Under the pieces are notes generated by a model that had not been told where the DNA came from, ran no database searches, and was given only the letters and a program-made list of their open reading frames with translations. DNA of 64,000 nucleotides from Candidatus Poribacteria bacterium (GTDB lineage Bacteria; Poribacteria; WGA-4E; WGA-3G). Of the stretch, positions 27,442 through 36,928 are shown in pieces (positions within the stretch are counted from its first letter, which is position 1; each line of letters begins with the position of its first letter). A program made the position numbers and the translations under genes. The stretch spans positions 62,001 through 126,000 of the forward strand of contig JAGFCA010000029.1 of NCBI GenBank assembly GCA_022394755.1. Direction: 5' to 3'.

Positions 27442-28275
27442 TCAAGAATTAAATAGAAACCTGGTAAGTTCATCTCCTTCACGAAAATCATCTATGATAA
27501 TATCTGCTCCAACTCTGATAAGTCGTTCGCGTTTATCTGCGTTCATATTGTAGATATTGTCTTCGACTGAAGCAACGCCAACTGCAATTGCATTCACAGC
27601 TTTGGCATTCTGAATCTCTACATATCCATCACCTATAATCAATAATTCATTACCCGATAGATTAAAATCATTCAATATTTTCTGAATAACCATTTCCTTT
27701 GAAAATTTCTTATATTCACGTAATGCACCATAGATACCACCATTCAGAAAATCTGATACGCCAAGAAGGTTAGCTTCATTTTTTACAAATTCCACATCTG
27801 TTCCACTGGCAAGATAGCATTGTATATCCATTTCATATAGTTTCTTAAGAAATTCAAATGAGTTTGGCACACGTAAGGTGTCAGGAGTTATTTTTCCATC
27901 AGCTAAATCAGAAATTCTCTTCTCAACAATTGGAAGTAGTCGATTATTATATTCATCTTTATAGGATAAAGGATCTTGTGGTTTTCCACCCCGTTTTTCA
28001 ATTTCCTCTGCCAATTGCATCATCTGATAAATTGTCTGTTTCCCTGTAAGTCTATCAACAAATTCCACAACTATACTTTCAAGTTCTTCTTGAGATTCCT
28101 TTGTATCAGTTTCAGTCTGTAGAAACTCAATCATCATAGGTACCATAACATTTTGCCAACCATCTCGTATCAACGAGATTGTACCATCAAAATCGAATAC
28201 GACATGTTTGATAAATCCTGTTTCTATTTCATTATACTGTTCGATAGATGTTCCTTGAATATATGTGAACTTCAT
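27442..28275 (-). CDS. HAD-family phosphatase
   Basis: 277 residues of the haloacid dehalogenase superfamily. Motif I is VVFDFDGTIS with D28 and D30; motif II is ASGTD near 136-140; motif IV is IIGDGYVEIQNA near 213-224. A helical cap lies between about 45 and 120. Such proteins hydrolyse small phosphate esters, often phosphoglycolate or sugar phosphates; the substrate is not predictable here. The Asp nucleophile and general acid are present. It is divergent to the DUF58 gene and shares its promoter gap of 100 bases. Confidence 0.85.
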   Translation of the reverse strand: MKFTYIQGTSIEQYNEIETGFIKHVVFDFDGTISLIRDGWQNVMVPMMIEFLQTETDTKESQEELESIVVEFVDRLTGKQTIYQMMQLAEEIEKRGGKPQDPLSYKDEYNNRLLPIVEKRISDLADGKITPDTLRVPNSFEFLKKLYEMDIQCYLASGTDVEFVKNEANLLGVSDFLNGGIYGALREYKKFSKEMVIQKILNDFNLSGNELLIIGDGYVEIQNAKAVNAIAVGVASVEDNIYNMNADKRERLIRVGADIIIDDFREGDELTRFLFNS

Positions 28276-28375
28276 TTATTCATTATCTCCGATTTGCATT
28301 GATTTCTCATATCACTTTTGATAATATAAAGGCAAGTATGGAATTAATCAATGAAAAACTTCACTGTGGTAAAAT

Positions 28376-29251
28376 ATGCAAGAACAAGATATTCTGAAGA
28401 AAATTCAACGAATAGATATCTTTTCAAATCGATTAGTTAACACAGTATTTGCAGGTGAATACAAGAGTTTTTTTAAGGGGCAAGGCCTAACTTTCGATGA
28501 AGTCAGGGAATACCAAGAAGGAGATGAAATACGGACTATTGATTGGAATGTTACTGCACGGATGGGTCAACCTTTTGTAAAAAAATATATTGAAGAACGC
28601 GAATTAGTTTTGATGTTGATTGTTGATCTGAGTGCATCCACCTTATTTGGTAGTATTGATGAAACAAAAGCAGAAATCGCAGCCGAAATTACTGCTTTAT
28701 TAGCCTTCTCGGCTATAAGAAATAATGATAAGGTAGGATTAATTTGTTTCACAAATACTGTTGAACACTTCGTACCACCACAGAAAGGAAAAAAGCATGT
28801 ACTAAGGGTTGTGCGAGATATTCTACGGTTTCAACCCAAACATAAGGGAACAGATATAACACAAGCATTAAAGTTTGCCGATCAAATATTGAAACCACAT
28901 AGTGTGATTTTTCTAATATCAGATTTCAGGGATACAGACTATCAAAAACAACTTAGAATAATAAATAAAAGACATACACTAATTGCCATTACACTTGAGG
29001 ATCCACGTGAATCTGAAATGCCAAATGTAGGTCTGATTGAATTAGAGGATGCAGAAACCGGACTACGTAAAATCATTGACTCAAGGTCAGAAGATATAAG
29101 AAACGAATACAGTAAACAAAATACTCAATCTATTCAAGAAAGACAGAAGACATTCATCCATAGTCAAGTAGAATCTATAGATATAAAAACTAATCAATCT
29201 TATGTATTACCATTGATCCGTTTTTTTCGCCATCGGAGTCTTAAAAATTAA
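28376..29251 (+). CDS. DUF58 (vWA-like) domain protein
   Basis: 291 residues. The N-terminus has the DUF58 signature (GEYKSFFKGQGLTFDEVREY and EIRTIDWNVTARM, with GQPFVK following). The second half follows a vWA fold with the DLSAS metal site at about 83-87. These proteins usually occur with a MoxR-type AAA ATPase and help assemble or activate metal-enzymes or complexes. No MoxR gene lies in this window. The short next gap (38 bp) leads to an ABC ATPase. Confidence 0.85.
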   Translation: MQEQDILKKIQRIDIFSNRLVNTVFAGEYKSFFKGQGLTFDEVREYQEGDEIRTIDWNVTARMGQPFVKKYIEERELVLMLIVDLSASTLFGSIDETKAEIAAEITALLAFSAIRNNDKVGLICFTNTVEHFVPPQKGKKHVLRVVRDILRFQPKHKGTDITQALKFADQILKPHSVIFLISDFRDTDYQKQLRIINKRHTLIAITLEDPRESEMPNVGLIELEDAETGLRKIIDSRSEDIRNEYSKQNTQSIQERQKTFIHSQVESIDIKTNQSYVLPLIRFFRHRSLKN

Positions 29252-29289
29252 GTAATTTTAACCACAACATAATCTAAATTATTCTGATC

Positions 29290-30060
29290 ATGTCAAAACT
29301 ACACATTAGAGGATTATCACATTCGTTCAAAAAAGAACAGAAAAGACTAAATGTTATTAAAAACCTGGATTTTATTGTGGATGATGGAGAATTTATTGCA
29401 TTATTAGGTCCATCTGGATGCGGGAAGAGTACGCTCTTTAACATTATTGCAGGAATAATTCGTCCTGAATGCGGGGCAATGTTTCTAAACGGTGAATATG
29501 TAGATACTCATACAGATGCATTCGGATATATGCAACAGAAAGACCTTCTTTTACCGTGGCGTACTGTGATAAAGAACGTACTTATTGGACCTGAAATTCA
29601 AAAAAGTCCTGATAGCTTTGTTAAATCTAAAGCGTTATCTCTCCTATCTCAATTAGGACTTGAAGGGTTTGAAAATAGTTATCCAAATCAGTTGTCTGGT
29701 GGAATGCGACAACGAGTTGCATTGGTAAGGACACTCCTTTGTAATAAAGATTTCCTATTACTTGATGAGCCATTCGGAGCATTGGATGCTATGACACGCA
29801 GTGTTATGCAGTCGATTCTAATGGACATCTGGAATAAGAAAAAACAAACTGTCCTTCTAATAACTCATGATGTTGAAGAAGCACTCTGTTTAGCTGACAG
29901 AATCATTGTTTTAACTGCACGACCAACATCTATTAAATCAGAAATTGACGTTAATTTAGAACGGCCAAGAAGTACGACCGATAGTTATTACATTAACCTA
30001 AAGAAGCAAGTATTGGACATGTTACAGTTAGAATTGGAATCAATATTTACTATGAATTAG
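29290..30060 (+). CDS. ABC transporter ATPase, NitT/TauT (SsuB) type
   Basis: 256 residues. Walker A GPSGCGKST is at 40-48, the signature LSGGMRQR near 135-142 and Walker B LLLDEPFGALDA near 158-169, with TRSVM following and H at ITHDVEEA. The Q-loop is YMQQKDLLLPWRT, typical for the nitrate/sulfonate/taurine/thiamine-precursor importers. No permease or binding protein accompanies it, which is unusual for this type: it may serve a permease elsewhere. It follows the DUF58 gene by 38 bases. Confidence 0.88.
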   Translation: MSKLHIRGLSHSFKKEQKRLNVIKNLDFIVDDGEFIALLGPSGCGKSTLFNIIAGIIRPECGAMFLNGEYVDTHTDAFGYMQQKDLLLPWRTVIKNVLIGPEIQKSPDSFVKSKALSLLSQLGLEGFENSYPNQLSGGMRQRVALVRTLLCNKDFLLLDEPFGALDAMTRSVMQSILMDIWNKKKQTVLLITHDVEEALCLADRIIVLTARPTSIKSEIDVNLERPRSTTDSYYINLKKQVLDMLQLELESIFTMN

Positions 30061-30160
30061 ATCTTATCAATTCCTAATATCATTCAGTTTGATCATATTC
30101 ATAAAGGATATTGACGCCATTATGATATGCTATATTTCCTGAGTATTTATTACTGACTAT

Positions 30161-31291
30161 ATGAAAAAAATTATCCAATCTATTGTCTTATCAGAGGAGA
30201 GACTATTGCGACAGAGTAAAATTTCAATCTTGATCCTATTATCAACCATCATAATTGTCGCAGGTTGTGGTGAAGATGACCCAATTGAATTCTTGTCAGT
30301 AAATCCATCAGATGGTAGCACAATTACTACGGATTCAATTATTACCATAAAATTCAGTGGAACACCTAATAATTTGAATATTTCTACAGGAAATGTAACC
30401 AAGAATGGAGATTCCGTTTCTATTTCAGGTCCATTTGAAATTGGGGAATTAACTATTGATATCGAATGGGAGGAAGGGAATCACAGTCTAACATATAAAG
30501 TCGAAAAACCAGATTTAGGTATTCCTGAAGGTATGGTATTGATACCTGAAGGTAAGTTTAAGATGGGAAGTCTGAGTGGTGATGATGGTATCGTTGAAGA
30601 AATTGGTACTTCTATTTCATTAGATGCCTTTTACATTGATCAATATGAAGTAACAAATCAGGATTTTAAAGAGTTTATTCAGGCGAATTCCGATTGGTCT
30701 AAAGATAATATTGCATCCAATTTACATGATGGAAATTATCTGACTAATTGGAATGGTGATAACTTTCCTGATGGAAAAGCGGACCATCCTGTTGTATATG
30801 TCAACTGGTATGCAGCAGTTGCTTATGCACTTTGGTTAGACAAAAGATTACCGACTGAAGCTGAATGGGAAAAAGCTGCACGAGGTGGAATTGAAGGTCG
30901 AAAATATCCATGGGGTAATTCAATTGATGAGAGTCAAGCAAACTATTCTTTGAATGTTGGAATCACTGGCAATACTACACCTGTTGGTGAATATCCTCCT
31001 AATGAATTTATGATTTATGATATGGTTGGAAATGTATTAGAATGGTGTATTGATAGATACGATAGAAATTATTTTGATGAAGTATCCGATAGTAATCCTA
31101 TTGGTGGAAATGATACAATTAAAGAAATTAAGATTGAATATCGCAGAATCACATCTTCACGATCAATCAGAGGCGGTTCTTGGGTAGAAAGTGGACAACC
31201 TCGAGTTTCAATTATATACAGACGTGGGAATGAACCAGCACGTACAAGTCATTTAATAGGGTTTCGGTGTGCCAAATCAATATCACAATAA
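30161..31291 (+). CDS. Lipoprotein with formylglycine-generating-enzyme-like (SUMF1) domain
   Basis: 376 residues. A membrane-spanning stretch at 21-35 ends in the lipobox VAG-C36. Residues about 40-120 form an Ig-like domain (NPSDGSTITTDSIITIKFSG). The FGE/SUMF1 domain (about 125-375) starts GMVLIPEGKFKMGS and has NQDFKEF and VNWYAAVAYALWLDKRLPTEAEWEKAARGG. Real FGE needs two cysteines close to the C-terminus; here only GFRCAK remains and the first is missing. It is therefore probably not an active formylglycine generator and may bind a ligand or sugar. It is thus not evidence for maturation of the sulfatase at 37804. Confidence 0.8.
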   Translation: MKKIIQSIVLSEERLLRQSKISILILLSTIIIVAGCGEDDPIEFLSVNPSDGSTITTDSIITIKFSGTPNNLNISTGNVTKNGDSVSISGPFEIGELTIDIEWEEGNHSLTYKVEKPDLGIPEGMVLIPEGKFKMGSLSGDDGIVEEIGTSISLDAFYIDQYEVTNQDFKEFIQANSDWSKDNIASNLHDGNYLTNWNGDNFPDGKADHPVVYVNWYAAVAYALWLDKRLPTEAEWEKAARGGIEGRKYPWGNSIDESQANYSLNVGITGNTTPVGEYPPNEFMIYDMVGNVLEWCIDRYDRNYFDEVSDSNPIGGNDTIKEIKIEYRRITSSRSIRGGSWVESGQPRVSIIYRRGNEPARTSHLIGFRCAKSISQ

Positions 31292-31476
31292 AATTGTCTA
31301 ACCTAAGTTTGATCATAGGTAATTGAACATACTTATTATTTGTTACAGTCAAATTCAGTAGGTGTTGTTTGTCAACGTGGAATACCCTAAGGCATTCCCC
31401 TGTTGGGAAAAATGTATTTACAGAATTATCTAATTCTTGTATACTTCTGAAAATTTCAGATTTAAGAGGAATAAAT

Positions 31477-32457
31477 ATGGTAAAATGCGCATTAATTAGT
31501 GGTAGAGGAATGGGGATGATGCATGGTGGTAATTTCCACGCACATCCAGATGCTGAAGTCGTAGCAGTCTGTGATATGGATGAGAATCTATTGAACAATG
31601 CTAAGGAAAAATTTGGGGTTGAAGGTTATTCAACAATTGAAGAATTATTAGAGAATTGTGATGCTGAATTGATACTATTGATTGTTAACGAAACACGTCG
31701 TATTCCACCCTTACGTGAATTAATCGCTGCTGGTAGGAATGTTTTCACTGAAAAACCTTTATGTGGATTACAAGGACAAGCAACAGTCCGAGAAGCTGAT
31801 TTGGCAATTGCTGCTCCTGCTATTGCTGAATGGCGTGAAACCAACCAGAAATTTGGTATTGATTACAATTACCGATTTATGGAACATTTCCGTAAACTTC
31901 ACGATGATGTTGTTGAGGGGAATCTTGGTGAAATTCGCATGTTACATGCACGTGCACATTTTAACTGTTGGTCACATGTAATTGATCAAATCCTATGGTC
32001 TATGGGTGTTCCAGAATGGGTTAGTGTAACTGGTGATCCAAATGAAGGTGGTGGTTGGAAAAGACTTATTCATATTGGATGGGAAAACGGTGTAGTCGGA
32101 TCGCTAATTGGAACAAACTTATGGGGATATGATGACCATCCGCTTCGAGTAAAAATACTTGGTGATAAGTCTTATGCTGAAGCAAAAGGTCTTGATGGTT
32201 CTTATGTCAGACGTAAAGCAAACAACTCTGAAATTGAAGAGGAATGGAATAATGAACCGGGGCAACCGGAAATGCCAGAATCCTTTAAAAGAATGGCTGA
32301 TGGTGTAATTAAAGCTATGCAGAATGACGAAGCTTTTCCAGCTGATGGAGAAGCCGCGTGGAACGAACTCTTATTTGAAGCTGCTGTACACCGATCCGCT
32401 TTACAAAATGGTGCAAGAGTGTATTTATCAGATGTTGACAAAGCTGCATTCATATAA
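31477..32457 (+). CDS. Gfo/Idh/MocA-family oxidoreductase
   Basis: 326 residues. An ATG at 31477 with AAGAGGA ahead gives a normal N-terminus (MVKCALISGRGMGMMHGG) over a Rossmann NAD(P) site. GEYKP-type catalytic Lys is in FTEKPLCG (K at about 93). The C-terminal beta-sheet domain follows (about 125-310). The family oxidises or epimerises sugars and cyclitols. A longer frame from 31369 has 36 leading residues that look non-homologous. It ends in a palindromic terminator at 32544. Confidence 0.83.
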   Translation: MVKCALISGRGMGMMHGGNFHAHPDAEVVAVCDMDENLLNNAKEKFGVEGYSTIEELLENCDAELILLIVNETRRIPPLRELIAAGRNVFTEKPLCGLQGQATVREADLAIAAPAIAEWRETNQKFGIDYNYRFMEHFRKLHDDVVEGNLGEIRMLHARAHFNCWSHVIDQILWSMGVPEWVSVTGDPNEGGGWKRLIHIGWENGVVGSLIGTNLWGYDDHPLRVKILGDKSYAEAKGLDGSYVRRKANNSEIEEEWNNEPGQPEMPESFKRMADGVIKAMQNDEAFPADGEAAWNELLFEAAVHRSALQNGARVYLSDVDKAAFI

Positions 32458-32543
32458 TCTAATAAGTAGATAAATCATACTTTATTCATAACTACATGAT
32501 TATATGAAGAAACACATAATTGACGCATTGATTTATTACCTTG

Positions 32544-32578
32544 AAACGCCGAATTTAACCAATTAATTCGGCGTTTTT
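32544..32578. terminator. Rho-independent terminator, probably bidirectional
   Basis: AAACGCCGAATT (32544-32555) and AATTCGGCGTTT (32565-32576) pair perfectly and are followed by TTT on the plus strand and, on the minus strand, by an A/T run. It lies between the convergent genes at 31477 and 32604. Confidence 0.88.
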
Positions 32579-32603
32579 CTCGTATGAATAGGCCACAAAT
32601 CTA

Positions 32604-33590
32604 TTATAATCTAACCACGACCTTTCCCATCTTTTCTCCTGTGAATAAAGATATAAAAGCCTTAGGTGCATTATCTAATCCTTCAATGATTGTCTCTTCC
32701 CATATAATCTTATCTTCTGCTATCCATTTTCTCATATCATTGTAAAACTCATGGTTACGGTTTTCATAGTCAGTAACAATAAAGCCTTGAATCTTAATTC
32801 TTTTACCAATTGCTGAGCTTAAATTTGTTGGTCCAGGTGTGGGTTCTACATCATTATATTGTGAGATCATCCCGCATAAGGGTATTCGACCGTGCCTATT
32901 CATAACTGATAATGCTGCTTGGAGATGAATTCCACCTACATTCTCAAAATAGATATCAATTCCATCTGGACATTGTCTGCGTAATTCTTCTTCTAAGTTA
33001 TCAACTTTTTTGTAATTTATGACGGCATCAACACCTGCTTTATCAGTTAACCATTCTAATTTTTCATCAGTTCCAGCACTTGCCACAACTCTACAACCCT
33101 TGATCTTTGCTATCTGACAAACAATTGATCCAACTGCTCCAGCAGCAGCGGAAACAAATACCGTTTCTCCTTCTTTAGGTTGACCAATATCTAATAAACC
33201 AAAATACGCTGTCCTTCCCGGCATACCAACTGCACCTAAGAATGACTGGAGTGGAGCAATACTTGTATTGACAGTTTGTAAATTGTCATCAGTTGCAACA
33301 TAATAATCTCTCCATCCTAAATAACCGACTACATAATCACCAACACATAATTTCTCAGAGCTTGATTCAATCACCTTTCCTACACAACCACCTTGAAGTG
33401 CTTGTCCAGGATCAACTGATCGCATACCCCCTCTCATATATGGGTCAACAGAAATAAAGATATTCTCAACTAATACCTCTCCTACCGCAGGTTCAGTTAA
33501 AGGTTCTTCAATCAGTTGAAATTCCTCTGGTTTAGGTATTCCAATAATACTATTTCTTAGTTGAATTTGCCGACTCACTATCTCATTCAT
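32604..33590 (-). CDS. NADP-dependent medium-chain reductase (CurA/leukotriene B4 dehydrogenase type)
   Basis: 328 residues of the zinc-free MDR family, which reduces the double bond of alpha,beta-unsaturated ketones and aldehydes. The nucleotide site is AAAGAVGSIVCQIAK (about 148-162), DPYMRGGMR (about 51-59) and FENVGG (about 219-224). The usual Cys/His zinc ligands are absent, as expected. It converges on the Gfo/Idh/MocA gene. The ATG at 33590 has GGAGATA ahead. Confidence 0.9.
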   Translation of the reverse strand: MNEIVSRQIQLRNSIIGIPKPEEFQLIEEPLTEPAVGEVLVENIFISVDPYMRGGMRSVDPGQALQGGCVGKVIESSSEKLCVGDYVVGYLGWRDYYVATDDNLQTVNTSIAPLQSFLGAVGMPGRTAYFGLLDIGQPKEGETVFVSAAAGAVGSIVCQIAKIKGCRVVASAGTDEKLEWLTDKAGVDAVINYKKVDNLEEELRRQCPDGIDIYFENVGGIHLQAALSVMNRHGRIPLCGMISQYNDVEPTPGPTNLSSAIGKRIKIQGFIVTDYENRNHEFYNDMRKWIAEDKIIWEETIIEGLDNAPKAFISLFTGEKMGKVVVRL

Positions 33591-33855
33591 AGTTATCTCC
33601 TACTTAAAATAATGACATTTCTATATCACTATGTTACCATATATAGTAGATTTAGAATTAAATGTTTATATAAAATTAAGAATCTGTTCCCAACTAATCT
33701 GCATCATGGATTCCAATCCCAACCCTTCAATTCCTCCTTCTCTTCATCTTCTGTAGCAGGGGATTCCAATCCTCGATCTTAAATTCAAACATAAAGTCAT
33801 TTGAAGATCATACAACCAGTGCTTTGGTACCAAACATTAAATAGCCATCCCCCAG

Positions 33856-34159
33856 GGTTATTTAGTTTTCGGTATTTTCTTCTATAATGTTCACATTCGT
33901 GAATTATTTATAGGTCGGAGTGGAACGTGGCGATACCCGATATGTATTGTTCATATTGGTTAATCGAACTCAATCCAAATCACTCACTAAGACCCTAAGC
34001 CCCGGAGGGGCGAAAGGTGTGTAGAAACCCCATCACTCACCAATACACAAGCCCCGGAGGGGCGAAAGGTGTGTAGAAACCACATCACTCACCAATACAA
34101 CCTACAAGATGAACTCTGAGTAACACACATGTACAGGTAATTCTTAAAACTAAATAACC
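33856..34159. repeat. Inverted repeats flanking the paired repeat units
   Basis: GGTTATTTAGTTTT at 33856-33869 is the reverse complement of AAAACTAAATAACC at 34146-34159. Beyond the arms the match decays. The enclosed 0.28 kb holds no gene but holds the repeat pair. It may be a small non-autonomous element. Confidence 0.5.
33997..34100 (+). repeat. Tandem pair of palindromic repeat units, period 52 bp
   Basis: Two nearly identical units start at 33997 and 34049. Each reads AAGCCCCGGAGGGGCGAAAG, then GTGTGTAGAAACC, then CATCACTCACCAATAC. CCCC-gga-GGGG is the hairpin head. The tail matches that of the loci at 1702-2002. Confidence 0.82.
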
Positions 34160-34278
34160 GTGGCCATCTCCCCAATTTACTTGACATTTGTCCCATAGTG
34201 TGGTTTTAATAATTGAAGAAACCTAAAATAATAGTCAACAATTCCGAAATTGGGTTATTTTAGAGGATAATTTATCAA

Positions 34279-35054
34279 ATGATTGAGAATCTTCCAAAAG
34301 AATACATCAATACTGATTTCGGTGATAAGATATACGATGAATGGTATCTAACGCATGGCAGGTTTAATTTCGAATCACCCGAATTTGTAAGGCAACATAT
34401 TCCTTTCTACGAACAATCGTTAGGATTATCAAATAAAGATTTCATTTTAGATGCAGGTTGTGGTATAGGTAGTTATACTCGTGAGTTTAACCGAAAAGGT
34501 TATAATATTATTGGTATAGATCTTTCAGAAAATTTCTTATCTGAAGCACGAGATATTACTAAATCTGAAGAATTGGATATAGAATATATATTAGGTGATT
34601 ATAATGAAATGAGTTTTGAAGATGAGTTCTCTGTAATTTTCTTTGAAGGGTCATTTTTCTATAAATCGAGAGATGGATTAGTTTCACTGTTATCACGTAT
34701 ATATAAAGCTTTAAAACCGAATGGTAAGTTATATTTTGTTCATCCAAATCAGGAAATCATAAAAAAGAATTATCCTTGAAGGAAACAGACTGAAATTGAG
34801 AAAAATGTCTATATCCATCAGAATGCTGAATATGATGAGGAAAATGATGGAGAAATGCATACTTGGTTAAAATTAGATTACAATACAACTGTACATTTTA
34901 AATGTGATTTTTTCGTAAAGTTTCTCAGTAAAAACAAGTGGAAAACTGTCTTATTGAAGCAGGATTCACACCCATCAAATTTTATAAGAAGCGTAGGTTA
35001 GAAAAGTTTCAACCCGATATTGATAACGGGTTTTCATTAGTTGGGTATAAGTAA
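34279..35054 (+). pseudogene. Broken SAM-dependent methyltransferase
   Basis: The first 166 codons form a class I methyltransferase N-domain (DAGCGIGSYTREFN, about 55-68, then IIGIDLSENF and FFEGSFFY). The frame ends at TGA 34777-34779. Translation after it continues in the same frame for about 70 codons (RKQTEIEKNVYIHQNAEYDE...), and then the family C-terminus (NCLIEAGFTPIKFYKKRR and GFSLVGYK) is found in a second frame that ends at 35054. So there is one in-frame stop and, near 34935-34945 in an A-rich stretch, one frameshift. A truncated 166-residue protein may still be made. Target unknown. Confidence 0.8.
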
Positions 35055-35078
35055 AAATCATTTTACTAAGTTATATGT

Positions 35079-35924
35079 ATGGATATAAAAACAGATAGAT
35101 ATAAAGAAATCTATGATAAGTTAATCTGGGATGGTTTCTGTGTAATAAAAAATATACTACAGGAAGACATGTTATCCCGTCTTCGATTAATTACATCTGA
35201 ATTACTGAGCCAACAAACAGAACAGGAACGGGCTGCTCACCGTTCATCTGGGAGTATGATCAGTGTTTATAGTCATTCGATATTCTCAGAATTAGTGGTT
35301 TATCCTCAAGTTTTACAGGCTCTTGATACATTGGGTTTCATAAGACCGAAATGGTCTTCAGGATATGTAATTAGCAAACCGCCAAAAAGTCCACCTTTAT
35401 TCTGGCATCAGGATTGGTGGGGATGGAATGATCCATGTAGCTACACACCATTACCACAACAACTATTCCTCATGTATTATCTGGTTGATACTTCTCCCGA
35501 CAATGGATGTTTACGAATTATCAAAGGGTCACATTTAAAAAGACATAAACTCCACGATATATTACCTGCTGCACATGCTGCTGAACTACAACAGGTAAAA
35601 GATATAGAACATCCAGCATTCAGAATTTATCCTGATGAAATTGACGTGCCTGTGAATGCAGGTGACCTTGTGATAGGTGATTCACGACTTCTTCATGCAT
35701 CTCATAGTAATCAAACAGAAGAAGATAGAACAGTAATTACACTATGGTATCATCCTTATTATGATTTACTACCATCCGCAATGAGAGCACATATTGGAAG
35801 ACTTCGCCAAAGTAATATGTGGACAGACGAGGATTGGGAACGAATTTCTGAACTCACACCCGTATACAATGGGGAAACTGAACCCATAAAATGGAATCGA
35901 TCACCTGGCCCTGATTTGATTTAG
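35079..35924 (+). CDS. Phytanoyl-CoA dioxygenase (PhyH) family protein
   Basis: 281 residues with H110 and D112 (FWHQDWWGW), H206 (LLHASHSN) and R217, so the iron triad is intact. RIIKGSHLKRH (146-156) is the core strand. The WWGWND loop after the metal motif is special to one PhyH subgroup. It follows the methyltransferase pseudogene by 24 bases. Substrate unknown; it is distant from the other PhyH proteins here. Confidence 0.87.
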   Translation: MDIKTDRYKEIYDKLIWDGFCVIKNILQEDMLSRLRLITSELLSQQTEQERAAHRSSGSMISVYSHSIFSELVVYPQVLQALDTLGFIRPKWSSGYVISKPPKSPPLFWHQDWWGWNDPCSYTPLPQQLFLMYYLVDTSPDNGCLRIIKGSHLKRHKLHDILPAAHAAELQQVKDIEHPAFRIYPDEIDVPVNAGDLVIGDSRLLHASHSNQTEEDRTVITLWYHPYYDLLPSAMRAHIGRLRQSNMWTDEDWERISELTPVYNGETEPIKWNRSPGPDLI

Positions 35925-36106
35925 AATGAATGATATATCATAATGTTACAAACAGATTGAATATGAATAGTTTTTCTATTACTCTACACTTATATGTATT
36001 GTCTAATCGGTATTTAACATAATTACACAGGAACTTACAGTTGAAAATACAACCAATTGATAATTACAATGGATGAATAGTCTTAAAACTATTGGTGGGA
36101 AAAGTG

Positions 36107-36899
36107 ATGAAAACCACTATCACACGGTTTATATCTGTATGGGTTAGTTTGATTCTTATTAATTTGGTAAATATTAGTATAAGTTTAGCTGAAATTGATT
36201 TTAATGATTGTGTTGCAATGTTATACTTTAACGATGGTACTGGGGACGTAGCCAAGGATGCTTTTGGCAAGGACAATAATGGTAAGATACATGGTGGTGC
36301 TAAATGGGTTAATGGAAAATTTGGGAAAGGTTTAGAGCTTGATGGGACTGATGATTATGTTGAGATTGCACACGATGATTCTTTAATGGTTAGTGGAAAA
36401 CATACAATTGCTCATTGGTGTAAATTAACTTCTGTACCCGCTGGTGGAATGGGTGTTGTCACTAAGGATGATTGGGCACCAGGATTTTGGTGGGATGGAA
36501 GCATTATCAGACATCATACTCATGATCCACCCGCTTCACTATATTGATGCACCTTGGTACCCTGATACCGAGTGGCATCATGTAGCAGTTAGTTGGGATG
36601 GTGAAGAATTTGTTGTATATCTTGATGCTAAGAAAATTGGTTCAGGAACAAATGCTAAGAACATAGGACGGAACCCATTAACAGATAAGCCATTTCTTAT
36701 CGGTATCTATCTCACCACGGGACAACATGGACAGTAGGGTGCTTTTTTATCTACAATTGTTGATGATGTTGCCATCTTTAATATTGCATTATCGGATAAC
36801 GAAATTGAGACCATCATGAACGAAGGATTAGAAATGGCAGCAAGTGTTGATCCTACTGATAAACTTACAACAACTTGGTCAACAATTAAGGTCTATTAG
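36107..36899 (+). pseudogene. Broken exported LamG-domain protein
   Basis: The ATG at 36107 starts a signal peptide (ITRFISVWVSLILINLV... SLAEI), and the LamG start (AMLYFNDGTGDVAKDAFG, GKFGKGLELDGTDDYVEI) follows. Near 36540 the frame shifts by one base: the first frame ends at 36547, while a second carries on with WHHVAVSWDGEEFVVYLD. That frame is interrupted by TAG at 36735-36737 and continues with VDDVAIFNIALSDNEIETIM to a stop at 36899. A frameshift and an in-frame stop are thus both present. The LamG fold usually binds sugars. Confidence 0.82.
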
Positions 36900-36928
36900 C
36901 CTTACATAAATACCTACTACGAATGCTG

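Larger units (their letters stand above)
33591..34278. other. Gene-free stretch with repeats
   Basis: No gene. GGATTCCAATCC appears at 33708-33719 and 33761-33772; the paired palindromic units lie at 33997-34100; and 14-bp inverted repeats at 33856-33869 and 34146-34159 flank them. Confidence 0.6.

Noticed and set aside
30089-30136. Promoter before the FGE-like gene (TTGACG with TATGCT or TATATT)
   Set aside because: Spacers of 9 or 14 bases are outside the usual 16-18 range.
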